DNA of 64,000 bases from Sphaerolaimus hirsutus (GCA_964036195.1 OZ038459.1:16179206-16243205); one strand, 5' to 3'. Numbered from the stretch's first letter, positions 12,601 through 23,265 are shown. Numbers and translations: made by a program. The notes: a model not told the origin generated them from the letters alone.

Positions 12601-13557
12601 GGGTAAAAAGGTCGTATGAGCCTAAAAAAGTAAATATGTAAATATGTAAAAATTAATAAGGGGGTAAAAAACGTCGTATGAAACTAAAATAGGTAAAATC
12701 TGGGTTAAATTATGTAAAAAATTTCATTTTACATTTGGAATTGAAATCTTTTTGGTGTCCTTCAAATATTTTGGTTATAACTTCAAGCCTACCTTCAAAA
12801 TGAAGACTTACATTTCGACCTCATTGCAGAAAAATACAAATATCCAATAAAATTCACCCAACGAACATTCAGTTCACCACCCTCAGCAGCTTCCAAGCAA
12901 AGCGGGAGATCCACTTTATCTTTATTCAGCCGCGGGTTCATGGCAACAACATCCGTAATAAACTTTTCCCCAGACGCAGGAGGCACACACCCATCCACAG
13001 CAATCTTCAAAAACACCAAATTTTGCTCAAGTTGCCTCAAATTGATGGGTAATTCATGGCAATATCCAATCCTGAAAAATTTCAAATTATTAAAACGCTG
13101 TAATATACCCTATTCTCTATACCCACGTATCCCGAAACCGAAAAAACACTATTTCAAATGCTAGAGCTTATAAAAATATTAGCTTAAATTTTGTAACATC
13201 AATTTTAGATCATTTGCTCAACCCCCTATTTCGAAATATACCCATATTTCCTCGAAATACCCCAGGGGTTTTACTTTTACAGAGTGGAAATTTTGAGAGA
13301 AAACATAACCGCCATTTAAAAGTTTTTTACAGCCTTATATAAAGATGTAGATCGTATAAACGATCTTCTAACGTAATTCAGTAATTTTTTGAAGATCCGC
13401 AAGTACGAGGGGGTATTTCGAAGAAATACGGTAAAAACAAAAACACAAAATCCGCTACTCACAATCCCCTGTGCTCTTCACTCCAAAAAACAAGACAATC
13501 CTCTGAGGAATGTGCAGGCCCAGCCAACAGCACAAGCACACACAAAAACCACTTCAT
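9633..13557 (-). CDS. Type I membrane glycoprotein, mucin-like and coiled-coil, eight exons
   Basis: A predicted cell-surface or envelope-type protein of roughly 670 residues. Exons: 13463-13557 (signal peptide MKWFLCVLVLLAGPAHS), 12812-13071, 12373-12621 (Pro/Thr-rich mucin-like), 11504-11750, 10751-11439 (long coiled coil with about ten NxS/T sites), 10635-10698, 10142-10318 (begins with a hydrophobic Gly/Val/Ile run) and 9633-9866 (membrane segment ASILKIMAMAVNLFCLC, then KKRRR and a cytoplasmic tail). Seven exons join in matching phase with GT-AG signals; only the 12812/12621 junction is unresolved. The order of mucin-like head, heptad repeats, internal hydrophobic stretch, transmembrane anchor and short tail resembles class I fusion glycoproteins, but I recognise no family and fusion is only an inference. 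The intron at 11751-12372 carries a palindromic element. Confidence 0.7.
11960..12060. repeat. Copy of the CTAGAGGGCGCTAG palindromic family
   Basis: Contains CTAGAGGGCGCTAG and GTTTACCTCAATACACTTGG, the two units of the 8200-8650 element. It lies inside an intron of the glycoprotein gene. Confidence 0.8.
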
Positions 13558-13994
13558 TTCTCTCCCAGGACAAAATCTGACAAATCTGATCTGGTACTTT
13601 ATTAATGCGAAAAAATCGCGTGAGGACCATTATATAAATGCGACAAATAGGAAGCAAGAAGTGTTTGAAATGAGCAGTTGTTTCCATACCTAAAGTTGCT
13701 AAAACAGTTGCTGCAAGATGGAAATAGTTGCTAAAACAGTTGTTGCAAGATGGAAATAGTTGCAAATGCATGAATAAAAACGTTACACATCACAATTCAA
13801 TGGAATTCAGTCAAAGTCCAATTGAAAGTCCGAAGTAAGCATCGAGAAGCGCACTCTCAGTTTCTGAAAGTATAGCTACATCAACACTTAGTGAAAAATA
13901 ACCACCAAACTAAAAATACTTACATTCGTTTCCCACAGTCGCTGGGTCTGACATTTCACCGGAAAAGTTTGGATTTTCAATGGAATCCAGTTCG
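13558..13994. other. Spacer between the two glycoprotein genes
   Basis: Carries a TATA-like site (TATATAA on the minus strand near 13632) upstream of the longer glycoprotein and a short direct repeat (GTTGCAAGATGGAAATAGTTG-like, twice within 13690-13765). No exon supported. Confidence 0.5.
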
Positions 13995-14799
13995 TTAGCG
14001 CCATTTTGCACAGATAAATGGTGCTCGATTAGACGCCACCTTCGTAAATCCAAATGTTGTCTCATTATGCGCAGCCTGATAACTCAATTGGAAAGGTGCC
14101 ATGTCAATAAATGTAAACTTTTCAAAAACAAACTTTTTCCACATCCAAATCACTCCCACAAAAGCACAAACGCCAAAGCCGATGCCAAATATGCCAAAAA
14201 CAAAGCCGAAAACGCCCCACAAATTTTTACTTTCAATATCCCCAGACTTCGAATGCGGGGGGGCCAATGTAACAGCTGAAAATATCACTAATTTTGGAAC
14301 AATGAAAAGACGTAAATAAAACGTTTTGAGTAATGGAGTCAAGACAGACCGCAAAAATTGACTCCTTCAGCAGCCAATCCGGGGAAACAGTGCTCAATAC
14401 AATCGCAATCCGATTTAATAAAGTTCAAAAGATCGACCTTTTCAAATCTTTTCATTAGCCCGGTGCAGTTCAGTGAAACACAACCTTAAAATTCACAATC
14501 TAAGTCATAAATAAAATATTCGAAATACATTTGAGATACATTCAGAAAAATAACCAGAAAAATCCACAATTTGCAACACCGAGCTTGAATAGGTAGTATT
14601 ATCAGGCCAAATTTTTTGATTTCCGTCGCAGTAACCTACATGTTGCTCAAACTATTTTCAACATTTCAAAAATTTCAAAAATTTCAAAAATTAAAAAACC
14701 TTCAGTTGGGTTATGCTTTTCGAAACAACAGTATTTCCCAAACCGATCGCAAAATCCATTTGCCAAAGCCCAAATCAAACAAAATCTAATTATTTTCAT
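13995..14799 (-). CDS. Short cysteine-rich type I membrane protein, four exons
   Basis: A predicted protein of about 198 residues. Exon 1 (14700-14799) encodes a signal peptide (MKIIRFCLIWALANGF) and a Cys pair. Exons 2 (14555-14635) and 3 (14350-14484) are Cys-rich with NTT and NCT glycosylation sites. Exon 4 (13995-14275) has a membrane span (GVFGFVFGIFGIGFG and following) and a tail of about 45 residues. All junctions join in the same phase with GT-AG ends. It follows the same plan as the larger glycoprotein just downstream on the same strand, so the two may be a surface pair. No family recognised. Confidence 0.7.
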
Positions 14800-14913
14800 T
14801 TTTCAAAACTTGAGCTTTTTATTATTATTAATTCAAGTGAATAAAAGTAAAGTTAGGCAACAAAATAAAAATAATGCATTATCAAAAGTTGTTCAAAAAG
14901 TCAGTGGACATCA

Positions 14914-15567
14914 TCAAAAATCATTTTCTGTTTCCAAATCATTAAACAAATTAGGACGGTACGCAAGAGCAATTCGCGACACATCCCTAGGGAAGTCCCA
15001 AATCCATAAAATGTAAACGAAAATAGCAAAACAAGTCAAATGCAAAGTCACCAGCAATCGCGCTAGAGGGCGCTAGGGTGTTTACCTCAACCAGAGCGCT
15101 AGGGTGTTTTTACCCAATGGTTGAGGTAAACACCCTAGCGCCCTCTAGCGCGATTGCTGGTGACTTTGCATTTGACTTGTTTTGCTATTTTCGTTTACAT
15201 TTTACAGAGTTGGGACTGACACCTGGATGTATATGGGTTCAACACATACGTTCCAGTTAATGAGTTTACCTGAAATGACAAGTAAAAAATTATAATTTGC
15301 TAAAAAGCAAGAAATGAATAAATTACCACTGGGATAGCTCTTGCTTTTTGAAAGCCAAAAAGCTCATACACCACAGCCCCACTCTTTAGGTCTCGATTTT
15401 CAGTAATTGGATGTGTGCTGGCCGCAAATTGTTCCACAATTTCACTAAAATAAGGGGCACAATTACACAAAATTAATCAAATTTCAACTCCCTAGAAACC
15501 TCAACAATACCTTAAAGCATCTACAGAAATTTTTGCTCTTTTGAGTTCCTGTAGATTATGACTTTGC
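14914..15567 (-). CDS. Small spliced protein, 5' end unresolved
   Basis: Four exons join in phase: 15511-15567 (QSHNLQELKRAKISVDAL), 15327-15444, 15223-15269 and 14914-14986 (ending NDLETENDF and a stop). The middle exons look like a small globular domain (SGAVVYELFGFQKARAIPV). The last intron, 14987-15222, is itself an inverted-repeat element. I could not find the first exon. Function unknown. Confidence 0.55.
14987..15222 (-). mobile_element. Introner-like element forming an entire intron
   Basis: A 236-nt foldback with arms of about 90 bp whose ends coincide with the splice sites: donor side GTGTCAGTCCCAAC, acceptor side TTTGGGACTTCCCTAG. Its loop region carries the CTAGAGGGCGCTAG and TTTACCTCAACC units of the 8200-8650 family. 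Removing it leaves an open frame (phase 2). Confidence 0.7.
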
Positions 15568-15600
15568 CTAAAAATTATCCATTTTTTAGAAATTGACAGT

Positions 15601-16256
15601 TTGAAAAAATTGTATGAATCAATTTACCAAATAAATGGGGCTACTATAGTTGCTCTATTTGGAAAGAATGGCTTTGGGATCAAAATGTCATTCCCATGTA
15701 TAAGATATTGTTTCACTAAATTTTCACTTTCTGTTATATCAGGTGACATTTTAATCATTTTTTTTCCTGAAGCCATGTTAAAAATTGAGTACTTCTTGAA
15801 TGTATTGCTAACTTTTATACGCTTGAAAAAGATGACTCTTGCTGTTCTAGAATTTACTAGAGTTTTCTTAATTCCTATTGACTTTTGCCCCCCATCACTT
15901 GATTATACACAAAAATTGTCAGGTGACATTGTCCACATACTTTTGGATAAACAATAACATTTTGTGTGTTAAACGCGCAGTCATTGTTATCAGGTGTGCC
16001 CATCTCCAATAGGGTGGTCTACACTGCGCTTCTGTTTTATAAAATAGGTAACTTAGAGCATGTGAGAACCCGCCATCCACCTGGTGCTGAAAAATATATC
16101 GGTGCTAGGTGGATAGATGGCACCAACAGCCCACAATTTTCGGTGTTGGTAAAACCTCCTGAACTTAGTCATTTTCATATAAACAAAAAACTCAAAAATA
16201 GTTCATGGGGGCACCAGACCAGACAATCTAAAAAATGGGAAAGCAGTAAACAGTAA
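15601..16256 (+). CDS. Possible plus-strand gene, exon structure unclear
   Basis: Two open stretches (15601-15957 and 15994-16256) have protein-like composition. The second encodes about 85 residues with RVVYTALLFYKIGNLEHVR and ends in a Lys/Gln/Ser-rich tail. A TTATCAG acceptor precedes it at 15993. No start, family or full splicing pattern could be fixed. Confidence 0.3.
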
Positions 16257-16268
16257 GCATTGTAATAG

Positions 16269-16277
16269 TATATAAAG
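16269..16277 (+). promoter_or_regulatory. TATA box
   Basis: TATATAAAG about 240 bp upstream of the ATG at 16511, the most likely core promoter for that gene. Confidence 0.4.
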
Positions 16278-16510
16278 CTCGCAATTCAATGAATTCGGTA
16301 CCCAAAAATAAATTCAATAGCTAACGCCCTGAAGCAAGGAAGAAGCGTTTCCCTGAAAAAGTAATTTTTGCTGCAAATTTAAAAAAGATCGAACCCCATA
16401 TTTTTTGAATAATTTGAGAAAAATTTCAAATACTGAAATAAACTTTTTTGAATTTGCAGTACTTTTCCTCACTTTTTATTCCACTTTTAGGTTCTGTGAA
16501 GCATTTTACC

Positions 16511-17553
16511 ATGGCCGAAGTTGAAATGAAAAATGCAGCAACTCAAACAAACTCCGACTTTGATAAAGCACAAAGTAACCTCTTTTTATTCACATTCTAT
16601 TTATGACTTTCTTTTCGATGTAAATTTTCAGCTTTTGCCCGCCTGAAAGTTCATTTTGACAAAATCAAAAGAAAATCTGTGCGGGCATATCAAAAGAATT
16701 CTCGCAATGAAAAAATCACCGCAAGAAAGGCTAGGAAAGCTGGCAGAAAAGCTGAAAAAGCTTTTGAGATTTACAAGGGGGCTCATATGGCATTATCGAT
16801 GCTTGAAAAAAGCGTAACTGGGACCCCCCTTACTTCTGGAGAAAGAGCCTTTTGCATTGCGCATAACTTGGGTGAAGTACTAGAGGCGGAACAAATTTTG
16901 AACATCGAATCGGCGGCGGCTAATGGGGACCCCCAAGGGATTAGATCCAATGGCCAAGTAAGAAAAAATGGCACATGCTTAGGTTTTAAACATACAAAAC
17001 AATTTCTATACCCCCATGCAGAATAAACCACCTCAAAATTCAAACTCTGAAGACATGCAAGGCAACAATATTGATGGTGAAATGGGCATAACAAACGAAG
17101 GTATTTTTCCTTTATCCACAGCATCATGAAACTCCCACTGACTGCACTGCACTGCGGTATTAAGCAATAGTGAAATACCGCAGCCGGTCACATTGCAATC
17201 ACAAATAAGCAAAATTCAATTTGTTACACATCGTAATGTAGATTCAAGTGAACAAAACCCTTGGCCGCGGCGCCCCTTGGTCAATTCTGCGGACAATATG
17301 ACACGCAAAAACGTCATAACCAAACTGAGGAAAAAACGAGGTTAGATTATACACTTCCAGGTTAATTTTATTTGTGACTTAATCAACCGCTGCAGAATCC
17401 AACCGCCAACAAATGAACTGGGCCTCACCTCAAAAAAATGTATCGAGCACCAAAGAGACAGTGGATACCGATGAAGAGGGGGAGCAAATTGTTGATTTAC
17501 AGAAAATTGGGGGTAGAATTAAGGTGCTAAACAAATTTTTTCATCAATTCTAA
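16511..17553 (+). CDS. Five-exon basic/acidic protein, unknown function
   Basis: A predicted protein of 241 residues. Exons: 16511-16574, 16632-16957, 17022-17100, 17242-17340 and 17396-17553, all joined in phase with GT-AG ends. The N-terminal third is a Lys/Arg-rich helix (ITARKARKAGRKAEKAFEIY), the centre is Asn/Gln-rich, a second basic patch follows (KNVITKLRKKR), and the C-terminus is acidic (ETVDTDEEGEQ) then basic. This charge pattern suits a nucleic-acid-binding or nuclear protein. Intron 3 (17101-17241) consists largely of a foldback fragment. No family recognised. It opens the plus-strand gene series of the cluster. Confidence 0.7.
17135..17216. mobile_element. Foldback MITE fragment within intron 3
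   Basis: Contains CTGCGGTATT...AATACCGCAG, the centre of the 23980-24276 element, and sits wholly within intron 3 of the 16511 gene. Confidence 0.65.
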
Positions 17554-17685
17554 AAAATGAAAGTGCAAAACAACCCATTTGACTTTGCTTTCGGCACTAT
17601 ATTTGCCCTTTCTAACTAATTTATCATTTGCGCTTTCATTTTTCTACGTGAAGGAGCTTTACATTTTTATTTCAAAAGTTCAAAC

Positions 17686-18797
17686 ATGAAGGCTGAAGAT
17701 TCGATGGATGTGGACGAACCCCCACAAAACACGACACAAGGATCTCCGCAAATCAATTCAGAGTGTGGGGATACCGAAAGGTATTCATCAACGGGCAACG
17801 CCACAACGCCACCAGCACTCCAGCCTGGAGAAGTCGACCACACCCTAAACGCAGGGGCGGCTGAAGCAGAGTCCAACCCAATTGTGTTTTCCGTGACAAC
17901 TCAAAGGGGGCAACTGAACAACCCCCACGGAGTACATGAACGTGTTGATTTTATACCGTTTCTTCCGAATGGTTTTCCTGGCGTAACCACCAGAGTGAAC
18001 CCCACTGGTCTGCAAAATTTTAAATAGTATTTGTTAATTTGTATTTGACGAAAGATTTTACAGACGGACTGGAACTTCTTCAATGGAACATCAAAATTGG
18101 GCGGCGCTGTGGAATCGAAACTGGATACGAGCCGATGCAAGAAATGCCCTTGCTATGCATAGAGCATAGAAAGCAAACACTTTTACCACCACCGTCTCCA
18201 CCAGGTTGTTCACACACACACCGAGATACGCGCATACACTAACACACAAGCACTTGACAAACAGATTATTCGACTACAACAACAGTGAACTCAAGGTCAA
18301 CTGTTCTGGGCACACCACCTGAGACAGAAGCTCACCTTTTTCAATTTGGGTCAATGGGCGCCAATTTGACTCATGGTTGCGAGAGGTGCTTTTTTTCCAC
18401 TGAAAACAATGCACACTTGCTAAAAGCGAAGCACATAGTGAGCCATTCTGAACTAAATGGCGGAGAAATCCAGAACCGCATTAGAGTTGCTTGTGACCTC
18501 CAAGGCGTACGAGAGAAAATTGAGGATTTGGAAAATGAAGCCATCATGAACGGTAAAGGCTGCATATTTTACCCCGAACTTTTTAAAATACCCTAAAACA
18601 CCCTTAAACATTTTGTACGTTCAATACATTCTCGCTCAGATCGTGTGCCAGATGGGAGATTTGTGCATTTTCACACATCAATCGAAAATGCGGCTACATG
18701 TTCTAAAATTGGGGAAAGGTGTCGCTCTGCAATTCATCAACAGAAAATCCAAGTGGTCTACCCACCATCCAATGGAAAAACGTTTTTTCTGAGGTAA
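17686..18797 (+). CDS. C2H2-type zinc-finger protein, multi-exon
   Basis: Exon 1 (17686-18007) encodes a low-complexity acidic/Pro/Thr N-terminus. Exon 2 is about 18064-18204. Exon 3, ending at 18552, carries a finger-like CERC...HLLKAKH followed by a second His. The last exon (18640-18797) joins in phase and ends VYPPSNGKTFFLR. The donor sites at 18007, 18204 and 18552 and the acceptor at 18639 are clear; the start of exon 3 is not. It could be a transcription factor or nucleocapsid-type protein; I cannot tell which. Confidence 0.5.
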
Positions 18798-18799
18798 AT

Positions 18800-19300
18800 T
18801 ACCATTACAAGAGGAATAAGCACTCAACCACTAGTTGAGACACATAACATATCTCACATATGATTTCAATTTTCGGTTTTCGGTTTGGTGAAAAATGTGA
18901 GTTCATCAAAAAATAGAACTTTAAACAATACATTTAACTCAACTAGTGCCTGGGATGCCAAACTCTCAATTGTAAGACTAATAAACGCATCGCTATAGGT
19001 GCCACGGACGCTGCCATGGCATGAGAGCACACATTTTGGTGATTCAATGTCTGGCCTGTGCTCATGCAGTGAATTGCAGAATTCCGCCCGAATCACTTCA
19101 AAACACAAAGCTTATCACTGGAAAATTTTTGATCTAAAAAATTTTTTTGTTCAAGAAATGTTGATTTAGAAAGGGTATATAGGCGAGGGGACAGTTTTGA
19201 TTTTTAGATGGAAAATACTCTCTCTATTTATACTTTCTGTCTTTGATTTTGAAGGTACTTGATTTTTACTTATCAACACAATCGATCACTAATTATTTAT
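18800..19300. other. No gene seen
   Basis: AT-rich stretch between two plus-strand genes. No splice-supported coding exon found. Confidence 0.5.
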
Positions 19301-19524
19301 TCGTTTTAATGTCTGTAGTCCAAGCAACACATAAAACCCCATTATCAAAATCTAGTTATCACTTATTATCACTATGCTATGTAATTAAACGATTCCCAGA
19401 GCATATATTTTGACTAAGTTTGAGCATACATTCAAAGTTGAAAAACAAAAACCAAAAATGACAAAAAGTTTGTTTTTTTGTTTTCTAGCTCATTTTCACA
19501 ACTATAGCATGCTTTCACATCAGA

Positions 19525-19964
19525 TAAACTGACACCGAATACTGGGTTGCATATATATAATGGAGTTCTGGGAAAAAGTTCAATTACATTGAAAATTTTG
19601 TTTGGAAATGTGACTATACTCGACAATGTCAATTTGGAAGTTCAATTTGATACGGTAATTTTTTTCTAAATAGTTGAACTAAATTTTTAAATTTTACGCA
19701 TGTTTTACGCAGATGCACAATCATTTTGGTGTGGTAATTGCAAATATTTACTCACCTTCTAATATTCCAATATCTGGTCATGTTTCAAGGTTCAGCAAAA
19801 AAGTAAAAAGCGGTGAAGGGTTTACTCGTCATTTGGCCAAAATTGGTGTTTTAAATGTTGCTTGGAGATTAACTAATAATGACACTGAGGATATCAATAT
19901 ATCTATTGTAGAAAACACAGTGGAAAATGAAAACATTCAAATCATAGTGATCTTAAAATCGTAA
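19525..19964 (+). CDS. Small beta-rich protein, 5' end unresolved; relative of the paralogue family
   Basis: Two exons join in phase: about 19525-19654 (ending LEVQFDT) and 19713-19964. The second has NIPISGHVSRF and then RLTNNDTEDINISIVEN. The pattern, a short first domain, a phase-0 intron, then a hydrophobic strand and a polar/GHV segment, matches the small gene in the LTR element at 54793-55362 and, more loosely, the three minus-strand paralogues at 20-22.5 kb. A first exon may lie near 19308. Function unknown. Confidence 0.5.
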
Positions 19965-20054
19965 ATCACACATTAAACAATATTTATTCGCTATGTCATT
20001 TGTCAGATGATAAAATATTCTTTATAAAAATTCTAGCAGTTCATGACCAATAAA

Positions 20055-20721
20055 CTACTTTTTAAGTACTTTTTGAGGCATACCGACTTTCAAGGGCTTT
20101 TCGGGGCTTGAAACATGCATCGGTGTAATTGACAAAGTGTGTATCAACATTCCAAATTCGGATGGTTTTGTTTTGGCAACCAACTTAATTGGGTATTTTG
20201 GCACTCCAATCATAACAATAATTTTAGATCCTCCAATATCACCAATACAATAACAGGAAGGTACTTTAGCCGTCACTTCGCCCTCAAACATGAACTTCCC
20301 AGCAAAAATTCGACCTGGAGTGTAATCACAACAGTCGTAGATACCCAGCATAGTCAGCCCACTAGGTGCCTTGAAAAATTTTAGCATCCGGCAAAAGTAA
20401 ATTAATTTTGCAAACAAAAAGCAAACTCACTACGACCAATGAAGCATGAAACTTCTTATGTGGATTATCCCGGGGATATCCGGGTTGCCCTTTTACACGA
20501 ATATTAACTGGGCACCCCGCCGCAACGCCATCAAATTTCCATCCATCAGAATCAAACGCATAATGTGCAATACGTTTTATACCGGATTTTTAATTTTTTT
20601 GAAAATGCGCAAAATACTTCATGCATTGGAATCTTCACCAATACAACCAGCAAGCAATTAATAGCCATTTTTCAAAAAAATAAAAAATACCTGGTGCATA
20701 GGCCCTCAATAAATTAGACAT
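20055..20721 (-). CDS. Small beta-rich protein, paralogue C
   Basis: The start exon is 20691-20721 (MSNLLRAYAP, phase 1). A middle region (about 20430-20590) encodes DSDGWKFDGVAAG...IRVKGQPG, and the last exon, ending at 20055, encodes LGIYDCCDYTPGR...CYCIGDIGG...IGVPKYPIKL. The GxWxFxG...VKxxP and CxxxGxI motifs align with paralogues A and B. I could not find a clean acceptor for the middle exon, so the gene may be damaged or spliced in a way I missed. Function unknown. Confidence 0.5.
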
Positions 20722-20828
20722 CTTGAAATTAAAATTTAATTAAATCAATCAAATAGAACACAGAAAAACCTATTTATGTATTGCTTACTGATAAGGTCCG
20801 CTATGCTACTTATCAAAATGGCAAAAAA

Positions 20829-21527
20829 CTAAGTTGCTGTTTCAGCAGATGGCTTTTCATCCCGTTTCTTAAATGCAACGTTTTCATCTTCTGAATCAGA
20901 GGTCAATGTTAGTCGCCTCCTCAGCAATTCCGGGATGGCTACAGATGGACCAATTTCCATCATCAAACAAAGATATTTGGAATCAGGGCGATCGCTGACC
21001 CCCTTGAATTCAATCTCTTGCTTTGGCTCCAAAGACTCTATCAAAACCACCACAACTCGATGATCGATGCGCCCCAATGTAAATGCACATGGGGTATGGG
21101 TTGTCAACCTGCGACAACCCTAACCCCTATAAAATCCAAGCAGAAGCAATAAATTTCATTTAAATTTTTAATTTAAATGATATTTTTTACATTTTACTTG
21201 ATAATTTACCAAGGTTGGAATTGTCACCTGGTTGTCACCGAAATGGAAGAATTGACAACAGGTCTATCCTCAGGTTGATATCGCCCAACTCCCAGCAAAT
21301 ACAGCTCACCCATCTATAAGATCACAGAGATAAAGAAACACGTCAAACTACTTCACTTCAAAACACACATGAGTAATTCTGCCAACAAGGCGCCTGGTTG
21401 AATCCCCCGCAGGTGGAACAGCTTTCACCAAAATATGCATCTCCTTGGAATTTATTTTACCAAAAAAATGCCACTCTCCACTAAAACGATTGAACAATTC
21501 CCTGTAAACTTCTTTGACTTTGGACAT
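20829..21527 (-). CDS. Small beta-rich protein, paralogue A
   Basis: Three exons in phase: 21369-21527 (SGEWHFFGKINSKEMHILVK), 21228-21313 (MGELYLLGVGRYQPEDRP) and 20829-21108 (TPCAFTLGRIDHRVVVVLIE, then an acidic/basic tail). About 174 residues. Short alternating hydrophobic strands suggest a compact beta fold with a charged C-terminal tail. It is followed by paralogue C and preceded by B, all on the minus strand, so the family grew by tandem duplication. The second intron is an inverted-repeat element. No known family recognised. Confidence 0.7.
21109..21227 (-). mobile_element. Introner-like intron of paralogue A
   Basis: A 119-nt intron whose donor end GTGACAATTCCAACC is nearly the reverse complement of its acceptor end GGGGTTAGGGTTGTCGCAG. 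The donor end also matches those of introns 21934-22144 and 14987-15222, although the host positions differ. Confidence 0.6.
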
Positions 21528-21735
21528 TTTGTCAATTGTCAATTTTAAAGAATGATTAGGAAAATAGAAAAGCCGGTATAACAAATTCTTATCAATATTT
21601 TGAAAGAAAAGACATCTGCTACTTTCTCATTTAGCTCCCGTTTTTTGCCATACCCTAGATGCTGAACGGACATAGTCGAGAATATAAAAAACAAAAACAG
21701 AACAACCACTACTGATAAGACATTAAAATAAAAAA

Positions 21736-22555
21736 TTAAAACGAGCTGGATGCAGACGCATTTTCGCATTTTTTCTCAACTGTTTTCCCTGGGTCGCTAC
21801 TAACTCGTTTACTCCTGTTTGGCTTAGTCGGTTCACCCTCCTTAGGTACCATAACTGGTACATCACCCACTTCCATCTTCAGGCATAAATATTTGAAATT
21901 TGGTTGATTGCTGGTCCCCTTGAAATTCACCACCTGGGGGCAATCCCAACCACTAGTGTGTAAAGTAAAGTGTCAAATGTAAAAGCAAATAGAAAGTTAA
22001 GTGAGAAACAAAGCAAAAAAGAAATTTACATGACAATTGCCACTTTACTTGAAATTTGACTTTAGAATTAGCACTTTTTCTTTGGATTTGACTTTTTTAC
22101 ATTTGTCACTTTACTTTATACTTTACAGAGATTGGGATTGCCACCTGACTGTAAGACAATGGCTCAATCATCACCACAATGGAACGATGGTCAATACGCC
22201 CCAATGAAAATGCACATGGCATTTGCGTTGTCAACTTACACTCCACATTCAATGCAAGATGAGCCACATCACGATCCTCGTGGGGTGTGCGACCAATGCC
22301 AAGCAAAAACTGGTCGTCGATCTTTAACACAATTAAAACCACAAATAGTCAACCTTCATTTCAACGCCAAATTTCAAAACGACAAACTTGCGTAATACGC
22401 CCAACCAGCTGCTGGTTGAACCCTGTCATTGGTGGCACAGCTTTCACCATAATGTGCATGTATTTTCCATTCAAATCACCAACAAAATGCCATTCTCCAG
22501 TACTTCTATGGAATAAGGATTTATGGACTTCTCTAATTTCAGTTTTATCAGCCAT
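21736..22555 (-). CDS. Small beta-rich protein, paralogue B
   Basis: Exons: 22388-22555 (STGEWHFVGDLNGKYMHIMVK), 22145 to about 22324 (FLLGIGRTPHEDRD...PCAFSLGRIDHRSIVVMIE) and 21736-21933 (NFKGTSNQPNFKYLCLKMEV, then a Ser/Lys tail). It is clearly the sister of paralogue A, but its second exon equals A's second and third exons fused, and its last intron lies further downstream. The tails are unrelated in sequence but similarly charged. Function unknown. Confidence 0.7.
21934..22144 (-). mobile_element. Introner-like intron of paralogue B
   Basis: A 211-nt intron with terminal inverted repeats at its splice sites: GTGGCAATCCCAA at the donor and TTGGGATTGCCCCCAG at the acceptor. Inner arms pair AAAGTGACAAATGTAAAA with its near complement. 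Paralogue A has no intron at this position. Confidence 0.7.
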
Positions 22556-22599
22556 TTTTAAAAAGTTTTCACGCACAAATGACAGTTTGTATAGTACCT

Positions 22600-22960
22600 A
22601 GCTGAACTTTCCGAACCAATAAAACGATATCAAATAAAAGTGATGGGAAAAGACATCTGGTGTTTGCATATGTGTCTTATGGTAGAAAATAAAACCTTGA
22701 CCCACCCCTAGCCGCAACTATCAAATACACCCATGGAAAATGATTTCTCTTAGGTCGATAGAAAATGTAAGAGGAGGGTCTCGGTCACTGTGAAACAAGA
22801 GATATTCACAGTGTGCAGCTCGGACCACGGGCAGGTCCCCTCCTATCCCGAGCCATTGTATAATATTCAATTTAAATATAACACATGTAAAATACACCAA
22901 AAAACTGAAAACAATCTAACTCCCACAAAAAATTTGCTTTCAATTGCGGCACCAGCAAGG
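22600..22960. other. No gene seen
   Basis: Includes a GC-richer patch (22770-22850) with a possible hairpin (TTCACAGTG/CACTGTGAA), which I could not match to a known RNA, and part of the ACAATC foldback family near 22890. Confidence 0.4.
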
Positions 22961-22964
22961 AGTT

Positions 22965-23260
22965 TTTACCCGCCCTCTAGCCTGTAAACCGCACTTTTAT
23001 ACGCTAGAGATCGCTAGAGTATTTACCTCAATACAGTTGGGTAAAACACCCTTGTAAAAAGCTAGGTGTTTTTACCCAACTGTACTAAGGTAAACACTCT
23101 AGCGCCCTCTAGCATGTAAACCCAAGTGTTTTTACCCAACTGTACTGAGGTAAACACTCTAGCGCCCTCTAGCGCGTAAAACCGCTTTTATACGCTAGAG
23201 GGCGCTAGGGTGTTTACCTCAATACATTTGGGTGAAAACACTCTTCTAAAAGCTATCTAT
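22965..23260. repeat. Copies of the CTAGAGGGCGCTAG palindromic family
   Basis: Three to four alternating units of CTAGCGCCCTCTAGC-type and ACCCAACTGTACTGAGGTAA in both orientations, as in the 8200-8650 element. Confidence 0.8.
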
Positions 23261-23265
23261 TTTCG

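Noticed and set aside
22770..22850. Possible snRNA or tRNA gene
   Set aside because: Some pairing and GC content, but no A/B boxes, Sm site or match to U1, U2, U4 or U6 that I can recall.
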